From Dictyoglomus thermophilum H-6-12 (lineage in GTDB: Bacteria; Dictyoglomota; Dictyoglomia; Dictyoglomales; Dictyoglomaceae): a DNA stretch of 64,000 nt. Location: positions 1,708,525 through 1,772,524 of the forward strand of contig NC_011297.1 in NCBI RefSeq assembly GCF_000020965.1, given 5' to 3'. Made by a program: the position numbers and the translations under genes. A model generated the notes under the pieces. That model was not told the origin of the DNA. It saw only the letters and a list, made by a program, of their open reading frames with translations, and searched no databases. This document shows positions 54,393-62,456 of the stretch, piece by piece (positions within the stretch are counted from its first letter, which is position 1; the number at the start of each line of letters is the position of its first letter).

Positions 54393-55321
54393 TCTTCCCT
54401 AAGCTGTTTTCCAGTAAGAGTTAAAAATACATCTTCTAAGTTAGGTTGCCTAATAATCTCATTTCTTACATTAATTCCCTTTTCTTTAGCAATCCGTAAA
54501 AGAATTCCAATAGTTTCAAGCACATTATTGGTCTTTATTATAAGGCGCTTATGCTTCTCATTATAAGAATAATTCAAACCTATATTACTTAACTCTTCCA
54601 AGAAACCATCACTATGCTCTACTTCTACCTCAATTACACTCTCCCCACCAATACTCTTTATCAAATCTTCAGGGGTTCCTTCCCTTATTATCTTTCCATG
54701 ATCCATAATACAGACCCAGTCAGAGAGAAATTCAGCCTCTTCCATATAATGAGTGGTCAATACTATGGTTTTTCCCTGCTTTTTAAGCTGCAAAAGCAAA
54801 TCCCAAATACTTCTTCTTGCCTGTGGATCAAGCCCTGTAGTAGGCTCATCAAGAAACAGAAGAAGAGGATCATTAATAATAGCAAGACCTATAGCAAGCC
54901 TTTGTCTCTGCCCTCCAGAAAGCTTCTCCACATAACTTTTTGCTTTATCCTTCAAACTTACAAAATCAAGAACATCATCTACATTTAAGCCTTTCTTGTA
55001 AAAACTCCTAAACATAGAAAGGGTTTCTCTTACTGTAAGGTTGCCAATGAGATTTGTCTCTTGCAAAGAAACACCTATGAATTCTTTTTCTTCTCTTCCT
55101 ATCCTTTCCACTTGTCTTCCAAAGATGGTTATCTTTCCACTATCAGGAGTTCTTAATCCTTCAATAATCTCAAGAGTTGTAGTTTTACCAGCCCCATTAG
55201 GTCCTAAAAGGGTAAATATAGAGCCCTGCTTGATTTTAAAACTTACACCATCAACAGCCTTAATATTTCCATAATATTTTCTTAGATCTTCTACTTCAAC
55301 AATAAATTTGTAAGTATTCAT
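54389..55321 (-). CDS. ABC transporter ATP-binding protein
   Basis: From the ATG at 55321 the protein has about 310 residues, with Walker A GPNGAGKTTT, signature LSGGQRQRLAIG, Walker B LLFLDEPTTGLD and H-loop TTHYMEEA. A longer open frame reaches 55360, but an almost perfect promoter occupies 55328-55356 and the coding homology begins at YKFIVEVEDL, so the 55321 ATG is preferred. The ATG has no Shine-Dalgarno and is 6 nt after the -10 box, so its mRNA would be leaderless. It powers the two ABC-2 permeases encoded downstream. Confidence 0.92.
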   Translation of the reverse strand: MNTYKFIVEVEDLRKYYGNIKAVDGVSFKIKQGSIFTLLGPNGAGKTTTLEIIEGLRTPDSGKITIFGRQVERIGREEKEFIGVSLQETNLIGNLTVRETLSMFRSFYKKGLNVDDVLDFVSLKDKAKSYVEKLSGGQRQRLAIGLAIINDPLLLFLDEPTTGLDPQARRSIWDLLLQLKKQGKTIVLTTHYMEEAEFLSDWVCIMDHGKIIREGTPEDLIKSIGGESVIEVEVEHSDGFLEELSNIGLNYSYNEKHKRLIIKTNNVLETIGILLRIAKEKGINVRNEIIRQPNLEDVFLTLTGKQLREE

Positions 55322-55327
55322 GAAATC

Positions 55328-55356
55328 ATTATAAGACCATGCTAATAATATTTCAA
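55328..55356 (-). promoter_or_regulatory. Near-consensus promoter of the ABC-2 exporter operon (leaderless)
   Basis: On the minus strand: TTGAAA (55356-55351), 17-bp spacer, TATAAT (55333-55328), then 6 nt to the ATG at 55321. Transcription would start at the start codon itself. Confidence 0.8.
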
Positions 55357-55383
55357 CCAAAAAGTTTTACACTCAACCACATG

Positions 55384-55474
55384 GGTATAAAAAATCAAGC
55401 TTTAGCACTCTCATATCATTTTTACGGAATGTACTCTTCTTAACATACGGGCTTTTACAAAAAATTTATCTTTA
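55384..55474 (+). repeat. Dispersed repeat, copy A (about 91 bp)
   Basis: This segment contains AAAAAATCAAGC, GGAATGTACT and AATTTATCTTTA and aligns over its whole length with copy C at 59049-59141, with about four of five positions identical by eye. Copies flank the DpnII-like restriction module on both sides in the same orientation. It may be an end of a decayed mobile element. Confidence 0.7.
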
Positions 55475-56418
55475 AAATTGTGCTCATCCTTTACCAAGAA
55501 TCGATTGGAAGACTATTTAAAAGTTTACGAAACAATTGTTATTTTATAAAATATATGGCATAAAGATTAGAAAGATAGAATTTAAGCTACTAATAAATCT
55601 TTCAAAAATTTCTTTGAAAAAATAAAGAAAAACAATAAAAGAAAGAAATCTTAAAATATTATCCTAATTATCTTATTTTTGAACTCCTATTATTTAATAT
55701 TTCTACAAAATATCAATTAAAGAATTTAAAGAGATAGCAAAAAAAGCTTTCTGATTTACCTTCTATTTTTTTAGATTCAAGCTTTTCGAATAGGAAAAGA
55801 AGGAATTTTTAGTTTTCACATGAGAAAAGAGTATGTGATAATAAGCAAGATAAGATTTAGATATAACAATATAATATACTATGAAATTCGAAAGGAATAA
55901 GGAATAGTAAAGATAAAAACCAAACGTAAAGGTATGTATGATAGTATATATGCTAGGTAAAAGGAAAAGAATAGTATTAGAAGGTAAAGTAAGAAAAGAT
56001 ATACAGCAGTAATATAAAACTCACAAATCTAAGTAATTCTATTTTTAGGAAACAAAGAACATAAGTCTATAAAGATAAAAAAGATAGAGAAAAAACTTAA
56101 ACTAGTTATAAAGATAAAACAGATATTGAGGTATTCAAGTAGAGACAATCTTTACAGAATTGGAAACAGAACAGAAGGAGCATAAGAATTTTGATTTAAA
56201 ATAAGAAAATCAAAAAGATTGGTATTGGAAAACTCTATGAAGAAGAAAGAAATTATTGAATATCCAGTCTATAGAAAATATCAATAGAAAAATCAACCAG
56301 AAAAAGGTTATAGTTCTATTAAGAAAGAACACTTTGAACTTTATAAAAAGCCAAAAGTTTAAAAGACAAGGACTTTATAATATTTTTGACAATACTGACT
56401 TTTACGCCATTTTAATAA
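55475..56418 (+). other. Decayed, AT-rich region without an intact gene
   Basis: Nearly 950 bases hold no open frame with a ribosome site or a recognisable domain. Read on the plus strand in shifting frames there are short protein-like stretches (for example IGRLFKSLRNN near 55510 and, near 56256-56330, an Asn-Arg-Lys-rich piece), broken by many stops. Together with the repeats at both sides this looks like the remains of a mobile element or other lost gene; the family could not be identified. Confidence 0.4.
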
Positions 56419-57309
56419 TTATACTTTTAAAATTTTTCTCAAAAAATCCAACATTTTAAAATTTAATATCCAGTCAATTTCTTTCATACTCCTTAACAAT
56501 GGCTCTTTCATATGATGCCATGCTGGACCGTCGGTAATCCATAAGAAATCTATCCCCTTCTCCTTAGCAGCTCTATTCATCTCAATATAGCTTTCTGCAA
56601 TAGAGATAGGTTTACTACCTACAACATTATAAAAATTGCACTCAATAATCAATATGGGCGAGTTATTCTTATAAATTACAATATCATGAGTTTTTCCCTT
56701 GCTTTCTTCTTTAGAAATTACAGGATATAGAGAAAAATTTGAATCATTCTCTACCATAACATAATCTTCTGTAGAGATAAGTTTCTTTATTTTTTGCTGG
56801 CACATCCTCTCAAAAATATCTCCACTTCTATTCTTTCGAGCATTTGTATCTAAACCAACCTCCACCCCAAGAAGGTAGTCATGAATATCTGTAACCTCTT
56901 GAAACAAATCCAGGATTCCAGTTTTATGACAAAAATTTACAATCTGATAAACATTACTTTCATTTATACGAGACCGCTCGAATTCAAAAGTAATAAATTC
57001 CTCAATACTAGGCTCAAAAATATCAATTTTCCCATTTCTTATTCTCTCTGCAATAAGTAGGGGAATCACCTCTACAACTTGTGGATATTCTAATAATAAA
57101 TCTTGTAAATGTTTTTTTATATCTTTAGGTTCTACTTTAGTTAAAGAGTTCAACAAAGACAGCTCAATCAGATGTTGATTAACAGCTTCCTTTACCTTAG
57201 TCCAATCAACAAAATAATCATAAGTTTTGTTTGAAGATAACAGATTATCAAAAAAATAACTTTTGTATTCATCAAAATCTTTAAAACCTAATTCTTTAAA
57301 CTTAACCAT
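56419..57309 (-). CDS. Type II restriction endonuclease, DpnII/MboI-like
   Basis: The 296-residue protein has the DpnII family features in its C-terminal half: RKNRSGDIFE (158-167), a PD-(D/E)XK-like core with D209 (HDIVI) and E223-C-N225 in IIECNFYNVVGSKP, and WITDGPAWHHMKEPL (257-271). Known members cut GATC. It overlaps the upstream methyltransferase by 8 nt, forming a restriction-modification operon. The specificity is not certain because the partner methyltransferase is not the usual Dam-like type. Length is normal for the family. Confidence 0.85.
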   Translation of the reverse strand: MVKFKELGFKDFDEYKSYFFDNLLSSNKTYDYFVDWTKVKEAVNQHLIELSLLNSLTKVEPKDIKKHLQDLLLEYPQVVEVIPLLIAERIRNGKIDIFEPSIEEFITFEFERSRINESNVYQIVNFCHKTGILDLFQEVTDIHDYLLGVEVGLDTNARKNRSGDIFERMCQQKIKKLISTEDYVMVENDSNFSLYPVISKEESKGKTHDIVIYKNNSPILIIECNFYNVVGSKPISIAESYIEMNRAAKEKGIDFLWITDGPAWHHMKEPLLRSMKEIDWILNFKMLDFLRKILKV

Positions 57310-58237
57310 CTTTCCACCATTTTATGCTAAACTTATATTTTTTATACTCTTTCTCATCCTCTGGTTTTCTAAAAACAAAAATATGTTCATGTCCAATAAG
57401 ATAAAATTCATACTCCTTTGCTCGCCACCTCTCCCTTGTAGCTTTCATATTCCATTGTAACTTAATAATATCTTCTTTCAAAATAAATCCCACCTCTAAA
57501 AATACTTGCATAACCCTATAGGCAATAGGCACATAATACTTATGCTTTCTTGTGTCACCAATCAAAATTGCACATACTTTACCAGGTTTCAATACTCTAA
57601 ATGATTCCTCCGCCACTTTTTCCATCTCTTTTAAATATTCTTCTAAAGGAAGCTGTGACAAATCATCACTTTGTTTCTTATTTTTAGTATACGAAATTAT
57701 ACCTGCATATGGTGGATGAGTAGCAATAAGATCTATACTATTATCCTCAATTTTATTAAGATTTCTAGCATCCCCCCAGTAAGTTTTTATAATTGGCTCA
57801 CTATATTTAGGAAAGAGAGGATTATAAGAAAAGTTCAAACGGTCTAAAGCAACCATCACTGCATCTAAATTAATATCAACACCTATTGCATTCCTTTCAA
57901 GTAGTTTTGCTTCAACAAGCGTAGTGCCGCTTCCCATCATCTGATCAAGAACCCAATCTCCTTTTGCGGTATACTTTAAGATAAGATTTCTCGGAATATA
58001 GGGAGACCAATTTCCTCTATAATTTCCTTTATGAGTAGCCCAACTACCTCTATCAGGAAAACTCCAAACAGTTGTTTTTTCAGGAGTATAATTTTCAGGA
58101 GGGCTGTATGACTTAATATCCCAATTTTTATTTAGCTTTACTTTTACATCCTCAATAATGACAAACTCATTTTCTTCTACAAACCTTATATAATCCTCTT
58201 TTGTTATTTCTTTCATATCTTTATAATTTTTAGTCAT
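57302..58237 (-). CDS. DNA methyltransferase (beta-type, N4-cytosine or N6-adenine) of the restriction-modification pair
   Basis: The 311-residue protein shows a catalytic motif ATHPPYAGI (THPPY at 173-177, in place of the usual TSPPY) ahead of nothing else that would be motif I; motif I is DQMMGSGTTLVEA (98-110) with GVDIN just after. With S/T-PP-Y type catalysis this fits the N4-cytosine and some N6-adenine methylases. It precedes the restriction gene in one operon, as protects the host. A TATACT box lies 12 nt before its ATG. The target sequence is unknown; see the note on its mismatch with DpnII partners. Confidence 0.82.
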   Translation of the reverse strand: MTKNYKDMKEITKEDYIRFVEENEFVIIEDVKVKLNKNWDIKSYSPPENYTPEKTTVWSFPDRGSWATHKGNYRGNWSPYIPRNLILKYTAKGDWVLDQMMGSGTTLVEAKLLERNAIGVDINLDAVMVALDRLNFSYNPLFPKYSEPIIKTYWGDARNLNKIEDNSIDLIATHPPYAGIISYTKNKKQSDDLSQLPLEEYLKEMEKVAEESFRVLKPGKVCAILIGDTRKHKYYVPIAYRVMQVFLEVGFILKEDIIKLQWNMKATRERWRAKEYEFYLIGHEHIFVFRKPEDEKEYKKYKFSIKWWKDG

Positions 58238-58700
58238 TTTTTATATTCCAGTATACTCTATCTTATTTTTAAATAATAAAATAAACTTTGTATTTCTTTA
58301 CCATTTTACAAAAAGCAAATTTTCCCCTTTTAAACATCTTATTGCTTCCTTAAGAGTCATTATTTGGAAAAGCTTTTTAGCACGACATTAAACCTTTTTA
58401 AGCCCTTAAGGTTTCATCATTTTTCAACATCTTATAATAAGATACAGCAAGTAAGGGCATAAGTCAAGACTGCTTGAGAAAACAGACCATATAGGTAGGG
58501 AATAAGTGTAAATATAAAAAACATGATACTTAAAAACTCAAATAAAATAGGTACCAAAAATCAAGCTTTAGTATTTTCTTATTTAGGATGCTAAAGAAAT
58601 AAAAAAATAATACTCGATATCAAAAACTTTGTATTGGGAAATATCTCTTGTTAAGTTCAGGAAAGAGAACACCTCAAAATTTTTATCTTAACTAGTTTAT
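58238..58700. other. AT-rich intergenic region with no intact gene
   Basis: Apart from the -10 box of the methyltransferase (58250-58255) and repeat copy B, I see no coding sequence or stable hairpin here. It is probably degraded DNA from the same event that left the hepT remnant and the repeats. Confidence 0.4.
58550..58571 (+). repeat. Dispersed repeat, copy B (short)
   Basis: The stretch starting GGTACCAAAAATCAAGC matches the first 22 bases of copies A and C; similarity is lost after about 58575. The bases before it resemble those before copy C. Confidence 0.55.
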
Positions 58701-58992
58701 TTATGCTTTCTCTAAATACCTTTTTACTACAGAAATAAACTCTTCTATATCTTTAAAGTTATTTTTAAGAATTTCATATAATTCTTCTTTAGTAATCAAA
58801 TTGTCATTGTACTAATCTATTTCTATAACCTACCATCTGGACAAGTTTTTCACCTAAATCCTTATCAGCTACTCCTACCTCAACTAAACCTTTTGCTATA
58901 GACTTATACTCCATAGATAAATCAGTAGTATGATGGTCATCACTAGTTTATTAAACTGCCAAATAAATAGGATTAATTATAACCGTATGAGC
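58701..58992 (-). pseudogene. HepT-like (DUF86) HEPN toxin gene remnant
   Basis: On the minus strand one frame reads SMEYKSIAKGLVEVGVADKD and LVQMVGYRNRLV, the core of HepT/DUF86 proteins, and a second frame continues NLITKEELYEILK through KDIEEFISVVKRYLEKA to a stop at 58703-58701. Two adjacent in-frame stops (58948-58953) and a frameshift at about 58803-58815 break it. The shift falls exactly where the HEPN ribonuclease motif Rx4H (RNRLVH) should lose or keep its histidine. No MntA antitoxin partner is seen. The gene is dead, and belongs to the decayed zone beside the restriction module. Confidence 0.75.
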
Positions 58993-59048
58993 ATTGAGAG
59001 AGAATATCAGGGTGAAAAGTCAAAAACTTAGAAATCTCATGTAAGAAA

Positions 59049-59141
59049 GGTACAAAAAATCAAGCCTTAATTAATCTCATACCGTTCTTATGGAATGTAC
59101 TTTCCCCATCGCATGGCCTTTTTACAAAGAATTTATCTTTA
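59049..59141 (+). repeat. Dispersed repeat, copy C (about 93 bp)
   Basis: Same sequence type and orientation as copy A at 55384-55474: both have AAAAAATCAAGC, CTCATA, GGAATGTACT, and TTTAC...ATTTATCTTTA in the same order with similar spacing. Confidence 0.7.
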
Positions 59142-59188
59142 TTACTTGAAAGACTTATGTCACTATTAATTGTTAAAGCTCTTCCTCC

Positions 59189-59917
59189 TCACATTCTTAC
59201 ATATCTTTTAAGAAGCTCAATCTCCTCTTCTGTAAGCTCTCTATATTCTCCCACATCCAGATCCTCATCAAGAGTAAGCGGTCCAATTCTTACCCTCTTT
59301 AAGTACTTAACTTCATGATCTAAGGCATACATTATCTTTTTTATTATGTGATATTTACCTTCGGTGATAGTTATAAGAAGCTCCGACTCTTCAAAAGAAG
59401 TTTTCAACACATTCACCTTAAAAGGCTTTGTTTTATATTTATCCTTTTTAAGATATATCCCTTCTTTTTCATACTTTGAAAAATCTATATCTGAAACATC
59501 TCCTTCTACAATCACAAAGTACTCTTTTTCTACATTCCACTTAGGATGAGAAAGCCTATGAGCTAAAACTCCATCGGAGGTAATTATGAGAAGTCCTTCT
59601 GTATCGATATCCAACCTTCCAATAGGGAAAAGCTTATTTACTATGGGCTCTGCTGAAAAAAGATCCATTACTGTAGGATAATTTTCATCATATGTAGCAG
59701 TAATATAACCCTTGGGTTTATTAAGCATAAAGTAATAATTCTCTTTGTATTCAACTTCCTGCCCTTCTATCTCCACCACATCAGTGTTAGGGTCTATATG
59801 AAAAGAAGGGTCTTTCACAGGAACATCATTAACATATACTATTCCTGCTTTAATAAGTTTTTGTACTTCCTTTCTACTACCAAATCCTTGATTTACAAGA
59901 AATTTATCAAGCCTCAT
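59189..59917 (-). CDS. 16S/23S rRNA pseudouridine synthase, RsuA/RluB family
   Basis: The 242-residue enzyme has an N-terminal S4 RNA-binding domain (RLDKFLVNQGFGSRKEVQK, residues 2-20) and the RsuA-family catalytic motif GRLDIDTEGLL (100-110, catalytic D103). It converts a specific uridine in rRNA to pseudouridine; RsuA, RluB, RluE and RluF cannot be told apart here. The ATG is preceded by AGGAG, which overlaps the terminator hairpin of the upstream GH44 gene. Confidence 0.92.
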   Translation of the reverse strand: MRLDKFLVNQGFGSRKEVQKLIKAGIVYVNDVPVKDPSFHIDPNTDVVEIEGQEVEYKENYYFMLNKPKGYITATYDENYPTVMDLFSAEPIVNKLFPIGRLDIDTEGLLIITSDGVLAHRLSHPKWNVEKEYFVIVEGDVSDIDFSKYEKEGIYLKKDKYKTKPFKVNVLKTSFEESELLITITEGKYHIIKKIMYALDHEVKYLKRVRIGPLTLDEDLDVGEYRELTEEEIELLKRYVRM

Positions 59918-59931
59918 TTATATCAACTCCT

Positions 59932-59957
59932 AAAAGGAGGGAGATAAAACTCCCTCC
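59932..59957 (-). terminator. Terminator of the GH44 gene
   Basis: Stem of 8 bp (GGAGGGAG at 59936-59943 with CTCCCTCC at 59950-59957), 6-nt loop, and TTTT on the minus strand at 59935-59932. Confidence 0.8.
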
Positions 59958-59964
59958 CTATATT

Positions 59965-61625
59965 TTAAAATACAATATGGTATACAGTTTGTGGAGGTAT
60001 CTTCAATTCAAAGTAATTATTTTGAATATTATTCACTTCTCCCATCTTTCTTATTTCAGGGGATTGGTAATCAAAGCCATAAATAGTACAGGAGGTATAA
60101 GTTCTACCTCCCCCAATATTTATCTTTGCAATTCCCTCTTTGTCCCAGCTTCTATTAATTATTATAATATGTAGTTTTCCTTCATTATCACTGTGAATAG
60201 AGGCATAAACTGGCATATTCTCTACATCAGAAGTTTCTGCCTTGACACATATGTCTCCATATTTAGATCCTTTTCCATCATAATTCAAATAAATATTATA
60301 GGCAGAAGTGATATAACTCCCAGAATCTCCCCACCTTGTAGCAAGAAATACCCCATATTTCCCAAATATACCTAATACATCTGTCTGGGCAATTCCTCCC
60401 GATATATGATCTTTACCTCCATAATCATACTCTGTTATGGCAAGCTTTGTACCAGGATAATAAGTCTCTATATCTTTCATTACAGTAGGAATAATAGGCA
60501 GATACTCTGGGAACCATTGGTTTATCCAACTGTTCTCTCCTGCAGTAATCTGTCCCTTTTGAGATGTTTTATAAGTTGGATCCCATAAGGTTCTTGGTGC
60601 CTGCATTCTTGCAATAGATGTATCTTTATTAGTAGCATTTTCTCTATCAAAACAAATCCTCACACCCGAAGAAGATCTCGCCTCAGGATACCAGTGAATG
60701 GAAAGTACATCAAGAAGCCTTTTTCCATAACTTTCCGATGCTTGTTTCATCTTCTCAAGGTAATAGCTTATAAACCACTTGTGATTTCCCTTTACCTGAT
60801 TCCAATCAGGTGCATCTTGTAAGGAATAATATCCCATAAAACCATAAGACTCATAACCCAAAACCATTGCATAAGGATCCATTTCTTTAATAACTTTAGC
60901 AAGCTCAATAGATTTTGATATTAGTTCACTACAAGTTACTTTATTAGGGTGTATCCTGGGATGAGTACTTGACCAAAGATCTGGCTCATTGTCAAGTATA
61001 TATCCTTTTATCCCTGTATCAGTATTTGCTTTTCCAAATTTATTAATCAGATAATTCAAAAGTTCATCCATATAAACATAATTATCAGAGGTATCAGGAT
61101 TTAAAAAGAAAGGAGCATTTTTTCTAAATTTTACTTCAGCCCATCTTGGAGATGGCGCAGTCTCGCTTTCCAAAACAGTCCCATTACTATCTTTTGCCAC
61201 ATATCCTGCCATCTGTAGAGTAATAAGACTTATTGCTCCCATACTAAGAGACTGCTTATGAAACTCTGTGAGTACTATGGCAGGAACATTATACTGATTT
61301 TCAGGTATACCCATAGCCCAAGGTAAGTAATAATCGCTAGAATGATCCCAATCTGATCCTGCATTGGACATATTAGTCTCCCAATTATATCCTGTCAACC
61401 TATTTCCTCCAATCCTTCTTGCTGTATGCTTTACCCCTTCTACATCTTGGTTTGCCCCATAAATATAGGGACTATGGGAGTTCTATCCTGATCAGGATTC
61501 ACAGTAATATTTACTGTAAACTCACCTATTGGCGTAATAACACCTCCCTGAGATGATTCTTTTACACACCCCGATGTAAAGAAAACCAGGAAGAGAATTA
61601 AAAGAAAAAGTTTGAAGCCTTTCAA
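59965..61625 (-). pseudogene. Lipoprotein glycoside hydrolase family 44 (endoglucanase/xyloglucanase) with a frameshift
   Basis: A TTG start at 61625 with a GGGAGGGA ribosome site begins a lipoprotein signal (FLVFFTSGC, lipobox cysteine at residue 20). That frame stops at 61440. The enzyme continues in another frame: IYGANQDVEGVKHTARRIGGN then the long frame ending at 59965, with GH44 acid/base ILDNEPDLW and nucleophile AITEYDYGG (E138 and E323 of the long frame counted from TGYNW). One extra base near 61462-61469 would join both into a protein of about 550 residues. The region has no long homopolymer. It is either a recent mutation or a sequence error; the catalytic part is intact. Confidence 0.75.
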
Positions 61626-61742
61626 AAAAGTCCCTCCCTTCTAAAATTCTTCATATATTTTATACCTATTGGTAGGGGTTTAAAAGAGTTTGAAAGGATT
61701 CAAAACTTTTTGAATAAAAGAGAATAAAAAAGGGTTTAATTT

Positions 61743-61987
61743 AAAAATAAAGTGCCACAGGCTCAACAGACCCTACTTGGAAGCCTCCTTGTACCTTCTC
61801 ACCTTTCAGCCTCAGGATTTTCCAGATTTCATAGGAGCACCGGGCTTCTCCAACACTCCTACTACTCTCCACCCCCTAAGTACTTGGTAAGGAGTCTAGC
61901 TCCTTCACCTTTCCCTAGGTACCCAAGACTTTACTCAGTGCCAAGGTACATCAGGAGTACCTTTCGGACCCCTTGACGCCTGTAGCA
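61743..61987 (-). ncRNA. Structured non-coding RNA of about 245 nt, unidentified
   Basis: A G+C-rich, purine-rich island (about half G+C, against about one third around it) with no plausible gene. Read on the minus strand, the ends pair: 61986-61978 (GCUACAGGC) with 61762-61754 (GCCUGUGGC). Inside are an 8-bp long-range helix (61950-61943, UGUACCUU, with 61797-61790, AAGGUACA), a hairpin at 61909-61886 (GGUGAAGGAG/CUCCUUACC, loop CUAGA), another at 61861-61832 (UAGGAG/CUCCUA), and a possible pseudoknot between its loop (GAAGCC) and GGCUUC at about 61786-61781. A promoter lies directly upstream and UUUAUUUUU follows the closing helix. I do not find the signatures of RNase P, tmRNA, SRP RNA or a common riboswitch. 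Confidence 0.75.
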
Positions 61988-61993
61988 ATTATA

Positions 61994-62021
61994 ATTTTAA
62001 CATAACTTTAAAAATTGTCAA
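61994..62021 (-). promoter_or_regulatory. Promoter of the structured RNA
   Basis: On the minus strand: consensus TTGACA (62021-62016), 16-bp spacer, TAAAAT (61999-61994). The expected start near 61987 is exactly where the closing helix begins. A 9-bp inverted repeat (CCCCTTGAC/GTCAAGGGG) flanks the promoter, sharing its -35 box. Confidence 0.75.
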
Positions 62022-62036
62022 GGGGTATTTTTTATA

Positions 62037-62435
62037 TTAATTTAAAATTATATAAATTTCAGTTGCCACCAACTCTTTTTTATTATTCTCAAAAATGAAT
62101 CCATTTATAAAAACCTTACTCTTTATTTTAAGAAAACCAAAACCCACACTTTTATGTTTTTTCAATTCCAAACCTTTGTTCGTTTTCACAAAACTGGCAA
62201 AATAAAATTTTGTGCCCGAAGTTATTTTTATACTTACCACATCATTCCTCACAAATCCCTTTATATTTTTACTATGGCTTTCAACCTTTACTTTAAGAAG
62301 CCCAGAAGGACCAATAAACATTATAGACCCTTTAATATTAAAATTTTCTCTTGGTTTTGCCTCAATCAACTCAGTGTTAATAAGAGAAAACACTAATAAC
62401 AAGAGAAGAAGAAAAATAAATTTCTTAAATCTCAT
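62037..62435 (-). CDS. Secreted protein, DUF5666-like
   Basis: The 132-residue protein has a clear signal peptide (basic start, hydrophobic 5-20) followed by a small beta-rich domain resembling DUF5666 (FNIKGSIMFIGPSGLLKVKVE, about 32-52; then KIKSKVFINGFI). The ribosome site AAGGAGGT is strong. It lies between the structured RNA and proC in the same direction as proC. Function unknown; an extracellular or cell-surface location is inferred. Confidence 0.6.
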   Translation of the reverse strand: MRFKKFIFLLLLLLVFSLINTELIEAKPRENFNIKGSIMFIGPSGLLKVKVESHSKNIKGFVRNDVVSIKITSGTKFYFASFVKTNKGLELKKHKSVGFGFLKIKSKVFINGFIFENNKKELVATEIYIILN

Positions 62436-62456
62436 TTAAAATACCTCCTTTTAAAA

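Noticed and set aside
56256-56459. A 67-residue plus-strand frame beside the restriction gene
   Set aside because: No ribosome site, lies in decayed sequence and overlaps the end of the restriction gene; at best part of a broken gene.
55384-59141. CRISPR array
   Set aside because: The repeats are about 90 bp, diverged and widely separated, with no regular short spacers and no cas genes.
61752-61976. A 74-residue plus-strand open frame across the G+C-rich island
   Set aside because: It has no ribosome site, the composition is unlike the other proteins, and the segment folds as a structured RNA on the opposite strand.
61743-61987. RNase P RNA, tmRNA, SRP RNA, T-box, cobalamin or TPP riboswitch as identity of the structured RNA
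   Set aside because: Signature segments such as GGAAAGUCC, the tmRNA tRNA-like end, the SRP tetraloop helix, the T-box sequence, GCCACUG or CUGAUGA-type TPP elements were not found.
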